A DNA stretch of 30,881 nt, from contig CAUJII010000007.1 of assembly GCA_963205035.1 (NCBI GenBank), positions 1 through 30,881 of the forward strand. Reading direction: 5' to 3'. Below are positions 1 to 7,608 of this stretch, piece by piece. The notes beneath the pieces are model-generated. The model had not been told where the DNA came from. It saw only the letters and a list, made by a program, of their open reading frames with translations, and did not search any database. How positions within the stretch are numbered: position 1 is the stretch's first letter; each line of letters opens with the position of its first letter. A program made the translations under genes and the position numbers. Source of the DNA: Spirochaetota bacterium (GTDB lineage Bacteria; Spirochaetota; Leptospiria; Turneriellales; Turneriellaceae).

Positions 1-743
1 ACCGCTTTCGCGTTGAAAACAGTGACTCTTTCGTCGGCGGTCGTTGCGCCCAACATATAAAGAAGCGGAATGTAATGCTCCGCGCTATTGATGGCCCATT
101 GCATACTTTGCGGGAAACTCTCAAACGCGGTGAGGGTTTCCAAATCACGCCTCAATACCGCATCGCGGATAAGGGCATCCGCCTCGCGTGCCCATGGATG
201 CGCGTAGTCGTCGATACCGAACGCATTCCAATCGACGAGACGCAGGTTGTGCACGATGTTACCGCTGCCGCACAAAAGCACGCCCCTCTCTCTCAGACTT
301 TGAAGCCGCTTGCCAATTTCAAGAAATTTTGTGGTATCTATACTGAGGTCTAAACTCAACTGTAAGATGGCGGTCTCTTTCGGTGGCTTCGTATGGACAA
401 GGATGCTCCAGGTGCCGTGGTCCAAGCCCCACGAAAAATTTTTTTGCGCACCAATGTCTGTGCCAAGGGTTTCGATAATTTCATCGGCGATGGCTTCGGA
501 ACCTTTCGCTGGAAACTCGACTTCATAGAGTTCCTGCGGAAAGCCGCCGAAGTCGTGGATTGTACGCGGCACCTCCATCGCAGTGACTTGCGTTCCTCTT
601 GTCTCCCAATGCGCAGAGACAAAAAGAATGGCTCGCGGCGGGGGAAATCCCACAAGCAAATTTTGCCATGCTTCCGTGAAAGAGTTTTTTTCGAGTGCGT
701 TCATGGGCGAGCCATGCCCCAAAAAAAATACGGGTAGACGCAT
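1..743 (-). CDS. ygiD: YgiD-like 4,5-DOPA/extradiol dioxygenase (LigB family), 3' end outside window
   Basis: The frame is open on the minus strand from an ATG at 743 to the window edge, giving about 247 residues; the end of the gene lies outside the window. The protein begins MRLPVFFLGHGSPMNALE and continues with SAHWETRG, the stretch VTAMEVPRTIHDFGGFPQ, GLDHGTWS, GSGNIVHNLR and EHYIPLLY. These match the order and spacing of E. coli YgiD, a zinc-dependent extradiol dioxygenase of the LigB superfamily. The histidines in LGHGSP, SAHW, DHG and NIVHNL are the likely metal ligands and catalytic residues. E. coli YgiD cleaves the ring of L-DOPA in vitro, and its physiological substrate is uncertain. 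The start lies only 4 bases after the stop of the small membrane protein gene upstream, so it is probably the last gene of the sigma-factor operon. Family call is firm; substrate is inference. Confidence 0.9.
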   Translation of the reverse strand, partial: MRLPVFFLGHGSPMNALEKNSFTEAWQNLLVGFPPPRAILFVSAHWETRGTQVTAMEVPRTIHDFGGFPQELYEVEFPAKGSEAIADEIIETLGTDIGAQKNFSWGLDHGTWSILVHTKPPKETAILQLSLDLSIDTTKFLEIGKRLQSLRERGVLLCGSGNIVHNLRLVDWNAFGIDDYAHPWAREADALIRDAVLRRDLETLTAFESFPQSMQWAINSAEHYIPLLYMLGATTADERVTVFNAKA

Positions 744-747
744 CGAC

Positions 748-1020
748 TTATTCTTCAAGAAAAACGCTTTCAAAACCCACCGACGTGGCTTGGTCTAAGT
801 AAGCGAACATCTGCACCTTTTGCTCCGCTTCGCGCACAGAGAGGCTCGTCAATAAACCAGCGCTCAAAACGCAAACAGCAAGAGCCACCCATAAAGCGTG
901 TCTTTGTTTCTTCTTGCGGTGTTTCTTTGTCACGAGAACTGCGATTTTCGACTCCCAAGCGTTGTCGCCGAGTTTTTGCGTGCAAGCATCTGCTGTGGGA
1001 TTTCTTTCTTTTCTGCGCAT
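748..1020 (-). CDS. Small single-TM protein, candidate CnrY-like anti-sigma factor
   Basis: This 90-residue frame starts at ATG 1020, 7 bases after the sigma-factor stop. It has a polar, basic N-terminal segment of about 40 residues ending in KKHRKKKQRH, one hydrophobic helix at about 43-60 (WVALAVCVLSAGLLTSL), and a short acidic C-terminal tail of about 30 residues. The positive-inside rule places the N-terminus in the cytoplasm and the tail in the periplasm. No family is recognisable from sequence. The size, topology and position directly behind an ECF sigma gene, with a Spy-like lipoprotein in front, resemble small anti-sigma factors such as CnrY of Cupriavidus. Anti-sigma function is therefore an inference from context. 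A longer frame reaching back to 1113 would overlap the sigma gene and has no better start. It could also be an unrelated small membrane protein. Confidence 0.65.
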   Translation of the reverse strand: MRRKERNPTADACTQKLGDNAWESKIAVLVTKKHRKKKQRHALWVALAVCVLSAGLLTSLSVREAEQKVQMFAYLDQATSVGFESVFLEE

Positions 1021-1027
1021 TTTGTTC

Positions 1028-1531
1028 CTATGCAAGTTTCTGCCGAAGGATTTGCAACCCCCGCGATAGGCGCGATTTAACCGTGCCTGGTTTGACGGCG
1101 AGCTTTGAAACAATCTCTTTCGAGGTGAAACCTAAGAGCGAGAGTTTGACGACATTCGCATAATGTTCGGGCAATGTGTCGATTGCGTCAACGACCGTTT
1201 TGTCGAATCTTTCGAGAGGAGAGCTCGCGCTTTGCTGCAGCGCTTCGGTGTCGCGCTTGAGAACCAAGAGCTTTTCGGATTTCATTTCTTCGCGTGCATA
1301 TTTTTCGTTCATGCGTAGTGCTTCGTTGCGCGCAATCGTGTAAAGATAAGAGCGTAATTTCGTCTGGTCGCGCAATTTTCCTTTAGTGAGAGCTTTATAT
1401 GCGCGCAGGTAAACTTCTTGTGCGACATCGTCCACGGCATGAGATAGCCGTAGGTCGAGGTAACGGCGAATAGCGGCCAAAACAGGCCGCTTTGTTTCCG
1501 CAACAATTCGAGTGAAATCTTGTGAAGTCAT
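1028..1531 (-). CDS. ECF-type RNA polymerase sigma factor
   Basis: Protein of 167 residues from ATG 1531, chosen because AGGA sits at the right distance upstream and because the start follows the upstream stop (1533) by one base; an extension to 1570 is unlikely. Region 2 shows DDVAQEVYLRAYKAL, the usual core-binding helix pattern of ECF factors, followed by LRSYLYTIARNEALR, which should contact the -10 element. Region 4 near the C-terminus shows LPEHYANVVKLSLLGFTSKEIV and a helix-turn-helix ending KPGTVKSRLSRGLQILRQKL, which should read the -35 element. Length and two-domain layout are typical of the group. It lies between a Spy-like lipoprotein and a single-TM protein, the arrangement expected for a sigma factor held by a membrane anti-sigma factor and released by a periplasmic signal. 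It probably drives its own operon from the promoter at 1974-2002. Confidence 0.93.
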   Translation of the reverse strand: MTSQDFTRIVAETKRPVLAAIRRYLDLRLSHAVDDVAQEVYLRAYKALTKGKLRDQTKLRSYLYTIARNEALRMNEKYAREEMKSEKLLVLKRDTEALQQSASSPLERFDKTVVDAIDTLPEHYANVVKLSLLGFTSKEIVSKLAVKPGTVKSRLSRGLQILRQKLA

Positions 1532-1532
1532 T

Positions 1533-1964
1533 TTAATCCTTTCTCGTAAAGCGAGAGCTAAACTCCTCAATCATTGCCGCCGCCTTCTCTCGCTGCTCGG
1601 GTTTGAGTATCTTGTGAAACTCAAGCACCTTGTCGAGCAGAAACGACTCGAACGCCTCACGCTGCTTGCGCCGCGCATCAACAATCGGCGAAATTTCGTT
1701 CTTAGAAATCGATTCGGCACGAATTTTCTGAGCGAATGTCTTTAGATCGTCTTGCATGCGTGCAGCTTGCGATTTGTGCTTCGCGAGAAGCTCGTCTTTG
1801 ATTTCGTTCAGTTTCTTCGACTGCGACTCATCGAGAGAAAGTTTCTTTTCGATACGCTGAACGAGCCATTCTGCGCGCTCCGAGGGCGACTTGTGCTTAC
1901 GCTTGTGGCAGGCGAAGCCGGTAGCCAGTGCAAGGATACCGGTGAAGAGAAGTGCTTTTTTCAT
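1533..1964 (-). CDS. Spy/CpxP-like (LTxxQ) periplasmic lipoprotein, candidate CnrX-like sensor
   Basis: Protein of 143 residues with an N-terminal signal (MKKALLFTGILALATGFAC). The cysteine at position 19 suggests lipidation by a relaxed spirochaetal lipobox. The mature part is almost entirely charged helix and contains two LTxxQ-like motifs, LSLDESQ (about 43-49) and LKPEQRE (about 119-125), the hallmark of the Spy/CpxP fold. That fold includes periplasmic chaperones (Spy, CpxP) and metal sensors (CnrX, ZraP). A lysine- and histidine-containing stretch (HKRKHK) follows the lipid cysteine. It is the first gene of the operon, directly followed by the ECF sigma gene, which favours a sensor that restrains or signals to the anti-sigma partner. 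There is no good Shine-Dalgarno, and the promoter places the transcript start only a few bases before the ATG. Metal sensing is inference. Confidence 0.8.
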   Translation of the reverse strand: MKKALLFTGILALATGFACHKRKHKSPSERAEWLVQRIEKKLSLDESQSKKLNEIKDELLAKHKSQAARMQDDLKTFAQKIRAESISKNEISPIVDARRKQREAFESFLLDKVLEFHKILKPEQREKAAAMIEEFSSRFTRKD

Positions 1965-1973
1965 AGTTACTCA

Positions 1974-2002
1974 GTAGACCTGAGAAGCACAGTGTTGGTT
2001 CC
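1974..2002 (-). promoter_or_regulatory. ECF-type promoter for the sigma-factor operon
   Basis: Read on the minus strand, GGAACC (1997-2002) is followed by a 17-base spacer and GTCTAC (1974-1979). GGAAC with a downstream GTC at this distance is the classic ECF promoter pattern. The -10 element ends 9 bases before the ATG at 1964, so the transcript would start within a few bases of the start codon. This supports autoregulation by the ECF factor encoded in the same operon. Promoter use is inferred from pattern only. Confidence 0.6.
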
Positions 2003-2064
2003 ATGAACGAATACCCTCTAACGATTTTCTGTTGACGAGGATTCGGGATCCCTCACTTAGAAAT

Positions 2065-2535
2065 ATGCGATACGCAATTTTCTTGTTGGCGTTATTCTCT
2101 CTTTCGTGCGGTACACCACAAAAACTCAGCGATAGAGAAATTCCCGACTGGGGTAGAGTGAAGGCACTCCGATTTTTCGAGGACAGTCGTAGTTTTGACG
2201 GGGGTCTCCATGAACTCATTTTCACGAAAACAGCGGACGGCCGCTATAGGGTCGAGTCGCATAGTAAAACGAGCGGGCAAATCGGATTTGTGCATGAAAC
2301 ACGCGAGCTTGCTGCTCAGGCCGTTTTATGCCGCAACGAATTATTAGATAGCGAAGGTATAGCTATGGAAATCCGGTGCAGCGGGCTTTCGGAAAACAAT
2401 AAAGAAATCGAATTCACCTTCAAGGCAAAACCGAATAGCTATTTCGAGTTGCGCGGCAGTTATGTCGTCAGCGATCAGGAAGGAAGACCCGTAATGTTCC
2501 ACATGAATCGTGCGGTCCTACAATTTCTGAAATGA
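2065..2535 (+). CDS. Hypothetical lipoprotein
   Basis: A 156-residue protein from ATG 2065, chosen because it directly begins a good lipoprotein signal, MRYAIFLLALFSLSCG, with the cysteine at 15; an upstream start at 2032 would bury the signal behind 11 polar residues. The mature part is mixed alpha/beta in appearance, with segments such as GGLHELIFTKTADGRYRVESH and a C-terminal SYVVSDQEGRPVMFHMNRAVLQF. It contains two further cysteines, in AAQAVLCRNEL and MEIRCSG, which could form a disulfide in the periplasm. I do not recognise a family. The gene is divergent from the ECF operon and shares a roughly 100-base upstream region with it, so regulation by the same factor is possible but no second ECF promoter is visible. 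It ends 9 bases before the convergent neighbour. Confidence 0.75.
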   Translation: MRYAIFLLALFSLSCGTPQKLSDREIPDWGRVKALRFFEDSRSFDGGLHELIFTKTADGRYRVESHSKTSGQIGFVHETRELAAQAVLCRNELLDSEGIAMEIRCSGLSENNKEIEFTFKAKPNSYFELRGSYVVSDQEGRPVMFHMNRAVLQFLK

Positions 2536-2543
2536 AGGCTACT

Positions 2544-3092
2544 CTAATCTTTCGCTGTTTTGCCGAGTATCGACTCGCGGTATGCGCTGAAACAGCGTTG
2601 CCTTAAATTGGGTGATTTTAGTGTGAGTGTTACTTGGCACGTTAGATTTCCCCGTTGACTGACGACGCTATCCGTTACGCAATCACTCGAAACGGTTTTT
2701 GCTTCTTTGATGAGTTTAGGCAGTTCCTTATAGATAAATATACTAAACTCTGAACGCGCATGCCTCTCGATTCGCATCGGCGGCTCAGGCACACAAACAG
2801 CTTCTAATGCGCGGAATGCATTTTTGCGCGCCTCGGAAATCTCTCGTTCAAATTTGCCGTCATCAAAATAAGTATCGTAGATACGGTATTTTCCCTGAGC
2901 GACAATTTGCTGGCTACCTGAAAAAGCTCCGTATAGCTCTGGATTCTTATTCTCATAGCGCTCCAGTGGCGGCAGAGGCTTTTCGATGGATTTACACGTA
3001 GGAACACCGACGACGGCAAGAACTAACAAGAAAGCCGTTCGCCAGATTCGATTAAATCGTCTGCACGAATCCGCTGTAACGCATGAGCGCAT
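2544..3092 (-). CDS. Hypothetical lipoprotein with arginine-rich signal
   Basis: Protein of 182 residues from ATG 3092. The N-terminus MRSCVTADSCRRFNRIWRTAF is long and basic, followed by a hydrophobic stretch LLVLAVVGVPTC whose last cysteine (about 33) fits a relaxed lipobox. The mature part includes LPPLERYENKNPELYGAF, a helical segment EREISEARKNAFRALEAVCV, and a C-terminal half with cysteines at SSDCVTDS, NLTCQVT and LRQRCFS. Four mature cysteines suggest disulfides. I recognise no family. A longer frame reaching TTG 3128 exists, but its extra residues look non-coding and overlap the start region of the divergent peptidase gene. No clear ribosome binding site precedes 3092, so the exact start is uncertain. 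Its role is unknown; location in the envelope is the only supported statement. Confidence 0.65.
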   Translation of the reverse strand: MRSCVTADSCRRFNRIWRTAFLLVLAVVGVPTCKSIEKPLPPLERYENKNPELYGAFSGSQQIVAQGKYRIYDTYFDDGKFEREISEARKNAFRALEAVCVPEPPMRIERHARSEFSIFIYKELPKLIKEAKTVSSDCVTDSVVSQRGNLTCQVTLTLKSPNLRQRCFSAYRESILGKTAKD

Positions 3093-3208
3093 AGAAACGT
3101 GCAGGCGACGTATGATTATAGATGTCAATCCAAATTCGCTGCGAAAAATTTTGCCCGCGCCTTGAACAAAACCGCTTTACAATTATCGTAGATTTTGAGT
3201 GTTGGGCG

Positions 3209-4507
3209 ATGCTTAGAAAATGGAAAACAAAATCTCTTGCTCCGTTTCTTTCTCTATTCTGCGCGCTGGCATTGACAGATACGGTCTTCGCTGCAGAAAA
3301 AATCTATGTAAAAAATTATACTCCGCTTTTGTCGCACCCTTCTGAAAAAGCGGGGACTCCGCTCAAGAATTTGCGGTTGAACGAGGTTGTGACTATTATC
3401 TACCGCGAAGAAACTTTGGGCGCACAAGACGACTCCCAAATTTGGGTGCGTGTGCGTGCCGACGACGGCCGCGAGGGTTTTGTTACTCTCGCGAATCTCT
3501 CAAAAGAAAAACAAGAGGAGCCCGAATTTCAAATCGCGTTCAGAGACATCGAGAAGAAGATGTATGTCACTGCCGACGCTCTCTATATCCGCAACGAGCC
3601 AAGCCGCGACAGCAGTGAAATGGGAATGCTCGTGCGCAACACCGAAGTGATGGTTATTAAATACTCCGACGCAGACGACTACATCGACGGCATGTCGGCT
3701 AAATGGGCGCGTGTTAAAGTTTCTGACGAATTAGAAGGCTGGATGTTTGCAGGCTATCTAAGCGAGACTCCGCGTGCATCAGCCACGGGGCCGAACAACG
3801 AACCCAAAGAAGACCCAAACCATATTCTGTCGGGCTCTTCAAAAACAGTGAAGCCACCCTTCTTGGCGGTGCGCGACGAACCGACACGCTTTGGCACAGC
3901 GTTGGGACGAATCAAGCAAGGCAAGAGTGTGCGCATCTTAGAGAGAAGAGAATCGTGGGAAAGTTTCGCAGGACTGCGTTCTGTTTGGGTGCGCGTTCGT
4001 TATGACGATTTAGAAGGTTGGGTGTTTGGCGGTTTTCTGTCTTCAGCGGGTTATACGATGAGCTCCGACAGTTTTGACAAACCGTTTATTCTTCCGTTGG
4101 ATGTCGATCACTACCGCCGCACAGGAAACTACGGAAAGCGCGTTCATCCCATCTTTAAGACAGCGTCATTTCACACCGGCGTAGACTTAGGCGCAGCGGA
4201 GGGCACGACAATCTATGCGGCTGCCGACGGCGTGGTGGAAGTCGAGAGCGATAACACGGGGTATGGAATCCTCACTGTCGTGCGCCACCCGAATGGTTAC
4301 GTCACGTACTATGGCCACCAAATAAAAAGATATAAATCGGTCGGAGACAAAGTCGTCGCAGGCGAAGCGATTGGGCAGGTTGGTTCGACAGGCAACTCGA
4401 CCGGGGACCACCTACACTTTGAAGTGCGCAAAGGCTATAATGACACGCACTTCAACCCCGACCTCTATGTGCCTTTTCCTGAAGCGCCACACAACGACGA
4501 GAATTAG
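3209..4507 (+). CDS. SH3b-repeat M23 (LytM) metallopeptidase
   Basis: From ATG 3209 the product has 432 residues, with a signal peptide ending near TDTVFAAE (about residue 30). Three SH3b-like modules follow, recognisable from repeated patterns such as YVKNYTPLLSHPS, ADALYIRNEPSRDS and FLAVRDEPTRFGT, each closed by a WVRVR...GWVFGG-type strand. The C-terminal domain (about 300-415) is an M23 peptidase: HTGVD (His322, Asp326), YYGH (His370) and HLHFE (His401, His403) supply the zinc ligands and catalytic histidine, so it should be active. Family members cut peptide cross-bridges of peptidoglycan during growth or division, with SH3b modules binding the wall. An upstream start at 3122 would add residues without signal-peptide character. 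The ankyrin gene begins 6 bases after its stop, so the two are probably co-transcribed. Class call is firm; cleavage specificity is not known. Confidence 0.92.
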   Translation: MLRKWKTKSLAPFLSLFCALALTDTVFAAEKIYVKNYTPLLSHPSEKAGTPLKNLRLNEVVTIIYREETLGAQDDSQIWVRVRADDGREGFVTLANLSKEKQEEPEFQIAFRDIEKKMYVTADALYIRNEPSRDSSEMGMLVRNTEVMVIKYSDADDYIDGMSAKWARVKVSDELEGWMFAGYLSETPRASATGPNNEPKEDPNHILSGSSKTVKPPFLAVRDEPTRFGTALGRIKQGKSVRILERRESWESFAGLRSVWVRVRYDDLEGWVFGGFLSSAGYTMSSDSFDKPFILPLDVDHYRRTGNYGKRVHPIFKTASFHTGVDLGAAEGTTIYAAADGVVEVESDNTGYGILTVVRHPNGYVTYYGHQIKRYKSVGDKVVAGEAIGQVGSTGNSTGDHLHFEVRKGYNDTHFNPDLYVPFPEAPHNDEN

Positions 4508-4513
4508 TTAGAG

Positions 4514-7465
4514 ATGGCGAACAAAATGCGTAAACTGATTTTCGTTTTTCTTTTCGTTATCACTCCTCCTTTACTTGCCGGGCCACAAGAAAATTTTCTC
4601 GCGGCGATGAAGCGCAATAACTTAAAGCAAGCACAGAAACTTTTTGCAGCAGGCGGTATCGACCTCAACGTCGCAGACGATAAAGGAAAGAATGCCGTCA
4701 TGTACGCGTGTGGAAACGGTAACGCTGCCGCTTTCCTCTGGCTTGCTGAAAATAACGCCGACATCAAAACACAGGACAGCGAGGGCAACAACTGCTTACA
4801 TCTCGCGCTGAATGTGCGCAAACCGGCTCCTCTTTTTGCTGCGGCGATTGAAAAAGGTTTAGATAAGAACGCACGCAATAGTCTGGGTGAGACACCCTTT
4901 CTCAAAGCCGCTGCGACGGGGAAAAAACCTGCGTTCGACGCGCTTTTGCAAAGTGGCGTCGACATCAACGCAACCGACAAGGATAATCTGACTCCGCTCT
5001 TGCGCGCCATTTCGGGCAGGCAATACGCGCTCGCGCAGGCGCTCGTCACAGCGGGCGCAAACACCAACGCAGGAAGTATGAGTGCGCTTGTCATGGCGTT
5101 CAACGCCAACCAATTCAAACTCTTCGAAGCTCTCGTCAAAGCGGGTGCGAATACAGGCGTCGAGCACGACAAATCGGGGCGCGTGCTTCTTCTGGAAGCC
5201 GTCAAGAAAGAACGCATTGCGTTCGCGAAGTTGCTCATCGAATCGGGTGCTTCGCTCAATATCGCCGACGAGAAGGGCGACTCGCTGCCTGTCGTTTGCG
5301 TGAAGCAAGTTGTTCCCGACCTCATTGCTCCTCTGCTCGCACGTGGTATTTCTATCGATACCAAAGACGCTTCGGGAAAAACACTCTTTCTTCTCGCACA
5401 CGAAAATATTTTGAAGCGGCATACTGCTGCGCGCGCGAAACTCTATAAAATACTTCTGGAGAATGGAGCCAATCCCAACACAATTTCTTCGGCAGCGCGT
5501 AGCGTTCTCATGGAGCAGTCTGAAAACGGACGGACGACAGAAGTTGCCCTACTTCTTGCACAGGGTGCCAATGTCAACTTTCGCGACAAATCGAATAACA
5601 CCGTCTTGCATTCAACTGCGCTGCGCAACCAATTGGGTTCGATGCGCGTTATCCTCGAAAAATTTCCCGATGTCAATATTGTAGGCGATAGCGGAAACAC
5701 GGCTGCGCATTTTTCAGCACGCATGGGGGGCACCGGTATCTTGAAGCTCCTTACAGGCCGAGGCGCTAATCTCGAAATCAAGAATAGCGATGCGGAAACC
5801 CCGCTCTCGATTGCAATCAGCCGGCAAGACGTGCAAACGACAAAGGCTCTACTTTCCATGGGAGCTGTTCTCTCTGACACAGGTCGAGAAACCCCGCTGA
5901 TGCTCGAAATCGCGAAGTCGGGTACTGCGACAGCAAAAACGCGAGAGCTTCTTGCTACTCTGACGAAAGCTGGTGCGTCGATTGACGCAACGAATAGTTA
6001 CGGCAACAATGCTCTCTCTTATGCGCTGAGCCGCAAGAATATGCAAATGGCGCAAGCCTTCTTAGCGGCGGGCGCGAAGAGCGAAGCGGGCGACGCAAGG
6101 GGCAATACGCTTCTGCACAAATTAGCACTCGGTAGTCTTTACAACAAACTCAAGAACCAAGAACTCACCGACTGGATTAACCTCACTCTTTCCTACGAGC
6201 ATCCAGACTACCAGAACGTCCAGGGACAAACTGCGCTGCACGTTGTCGCAAACAGCGAGAACAACCCGGATCTGGAGGCGGGATTCCAGTTCTATGAGAC
6301 GCTCGTCAATTATTCGGCGAGCGTACAAATCGCAGACAAGCAAGGCAACACTGCATATAAACTCGGCAAGAAGATGGATTGGGATATCTTAGCCGCCGCG
6401 AATCTGCCGGCCGCTCAACCGTCAGTAAGCATTGCGCAAAATTTGACAACACCCGAAAACGATGTGCTCGTGGGATTTGTCGCCGGCGGAGAGAACTTTT
6501 TTGCCGCGCACCGCTATGGCAAACTGACGCGCCTCGTGAGCTTTTCCGAGGCCTTGAAGCTCAAGCGCGAGCTGGATTTAGGTACGATAGAAGCGATGGC
6601 TCCCACAGACGGCGGGGTGTTGGTTGCGGGAGTAAAACTCGGCGCGATTGACGGTGTCGTCGACAACAAATGCCGCAAGGACCAAAATTGGGTTGTCTAT
6701 GTCGCGCACCTGAACGCCAACCTCGGTACCCGGTGGGAATACACCTGGGGGAAGACCGGCAGCTGCCAACGGACACACGCTGTCGCTTTGGGCTTCGGCG
6801 CTCAGAGCGAGACTCTCGTCTATGCAGAATTTTCGGGACGCCGAAGCGTCTTGAAGTTAAACTCCAACGGTTCGCCTGCATCGACCGAAATCAGTCGCTC
6901 AGACCGCGTCTCAGAACTTTTTCCATTGTCAGATAATCGTGTAGCGCTTGTCTCCCAAAACACGGTCTACAATTTAGAAACAGGCAAGACTGTGGGACGG
7001 CTCACAAAGACGCGCGGCTTTCGGCAAATGGCTCTTTCTGAGAAAGGCGACCATCTGCTCGCGAGTGATTTTACAAAACTTGCGGGCAGGCGCGGCGTTT
7101 CACTGTCGCTCGAAGATGGGGAGAGCAAACCCATTTGGACCAAAAATTTTGCCGGTGAGGCGAACATGACCATCGAGCGCGTCTTGGCTCAGAAAGGTCG
7201 CTATTGCGCACTCGGCAAGACAGACGGGGCATTGCACGGCCAAGCGCATTCGTCGCCGGGCAAGATGACTAACTATTACGTTTTTTGCACCAACGCGCAG
7301 GGACAGAGACTTTTTAGCCGTCTATTGCCCGCAGAGGGGTTGTCGCTTCAAGAAGCGCGGATCAACAGCGACGGTGCCGTTGCCCTCGTCTTCAAAGGGG
7401 GAGGCAGAAAAAACACCGACCTGATTTTTGCGCTGGTAGACAAAAACGGCAATGTATTAAGATAG
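4514..7465 (+). CDS. Large secreted ankyrin-repeat protein with C-terminal beta-rich domain
   Basis: A 983-residue protein. The N-terminus MANKMRKLIFVFLFVITPPLLAG is a signal peptide, so the protein is exported; an alternative ATG at 4526 would still keep it. From about residue 28 to 620 there is a long run of ankyrin repeats, visible as recurring patterns such as GADIKTQDSEGNNCLHLAL, GVDINATDKDNLTPLLRAI and GANLEIKNSDAETPLSIAI. From about 640 to the end (LIFALVDKNGNVLR) the sequence changes to beta-strand-rich segments (DVLVGFVAGGENFFAAHRYG, GGVLVAGVKLG, KGRYCALGKTDGAL) that could form a beta-propeller. Ankyrin repeats bind proteins; the partner is unknown. It sits 6 bases after the M23 peptidase gene, so a joint envelope function is plausible. 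The length is large for an exported bacterial ankyrin protein. No catalytic motif is seen. Confidence 0.9.
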   Translation: MANKMRKLIFVFLFVITPPLLAGPQENFLAAMKRNNLKQAQKLFAAGGIDLNVADDKGKNAVMYACGNGNAAAFLWLAENNADIKTQDSEGNNCLHLALNVRKPAPLFAAAIEKGLDKNARNSLGETPFLKAAATGKKPAFDALLQSGVDINATDKDNLTPLLRAISGRQYALAQALVTAGANTNAGSMSALVMAFNANQFKLFEALVKAGANTGVEHDKSGRVLLLEAVKKERIAFAKLLIESGASLNIADEKGDSLPVVCVKQVVPDLIAPLLARGISIDTKDASGKTLFLLAHENILKRHTAARAKLYKILLENGANPNTISSAARSVLMEQSENGRTTEVALLLAQGANVNFRDKSNNTVLHSTALRNQLGSMRVILEKFPDVNIVGDSGNTAAHFSARMGGTGILKLLTGRGANLEIKNSDAETPLSIAISRQDVQTTKALLSMGAVLSDTGRETPLMLEIAKSGTATAKTRELLATLTKAGASIDATNSYGNNALSYALSRKNMQMAQAFLAAGAKSEAGDARGNTLLHKLALGSLYNKLKNQELTDWINLTLSYEHPDYQNVQGQTALHVVANSENNPDLEAGFQFYETLVNYSASVQIADKQGNTAYKLGKKMDWDILAAANLPAAQPSVSIAQNLTTPENDVLVGFVAGGENFFAAHRYGKLTRLVSFSEALKLKRELDLGTIEAMAPTDGGVLVAGVKLGAIDGVVDNKCRKDQNWVVYVAHLNANLGTRWEYTWGKTGSCQRTHAVALGFGAQSETLVYAEFSGRRSVLKLNSNGSPASTEISRSDRVSELFPLSDNRVALVSQNTVYNLETGKTVGRLTKTRGFRQMALSEKGDHLLASDFTKLAGRRGVSLSLEDGESKPIWTKNFAGEANMTIERVLAQKGRYCALGKTDGALHGQAHSSPGKMTNYYVFCTNAQGQRLFSRLLPAEGLSLQEARINSDGAVALVFKGGGRKNTDLIFALVDKNGNVLR

Positions 7466-7491
7466 GTTTAGAACGAGTTTAGGCGCGGGGA

Positions 7492-7536
7492 TGTCTAATA
7501 AGTCGGCAGCGGTGCCTCCGAAGCGGAGGCCCTGCG
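7492..7536. repeat. Copy 1 of a small dispersed structured repeat
   Basis: TGTCTAATAAGTCG (7492-7505) is followed by CGGT and a perfect hairpin, GCCTCCG-AAG-CGGAGGC (7514-7530). The same order recurs on the opposite strand at 29726-29689 with the identical 14-base start and a near-identical hairpin. This copy lies 27 bases after the stop of the ankyrin gene; the other directly follows the stop of the SET gene. It could serve as a terminator-like structure or be a non-autonomous mobile element. No coding content is seen. Confidence 0.6.
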
Positions 7537-7548
7537 GCTCGCGATTCC

Positions 7549-7573
7549 TCTCCCATGCGATAAAATTGGGAGA
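7549..7573. other. Stem-loop in the ankyrin/hemerythrin intergenic region
   Basis: TCTCCCA (7549-7555) and TGGGAGA (7567-7573) form a perfect 7-bp inverted repeat around an 11-base AT-rich loop. No T-run follows on either strand, so it is at best a weak terminator or part of the adjacent repeat element. It lies between the ankyrin gene and the next start codon. Confidence 0.4.
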
Positions 7574-7608
7574 CTTGCTGAATCCGTTATATTCTTTGTG
7601 CAAGCTGA

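Noticed and set aside
4504..5364. Antisense open frame of 286 codons opposite the ankyrin gene
   Set aside because: Low-complexity Ala/Ser/Arg/Leu translation mirrors the ankyrin coding frame; no start context or motifs.
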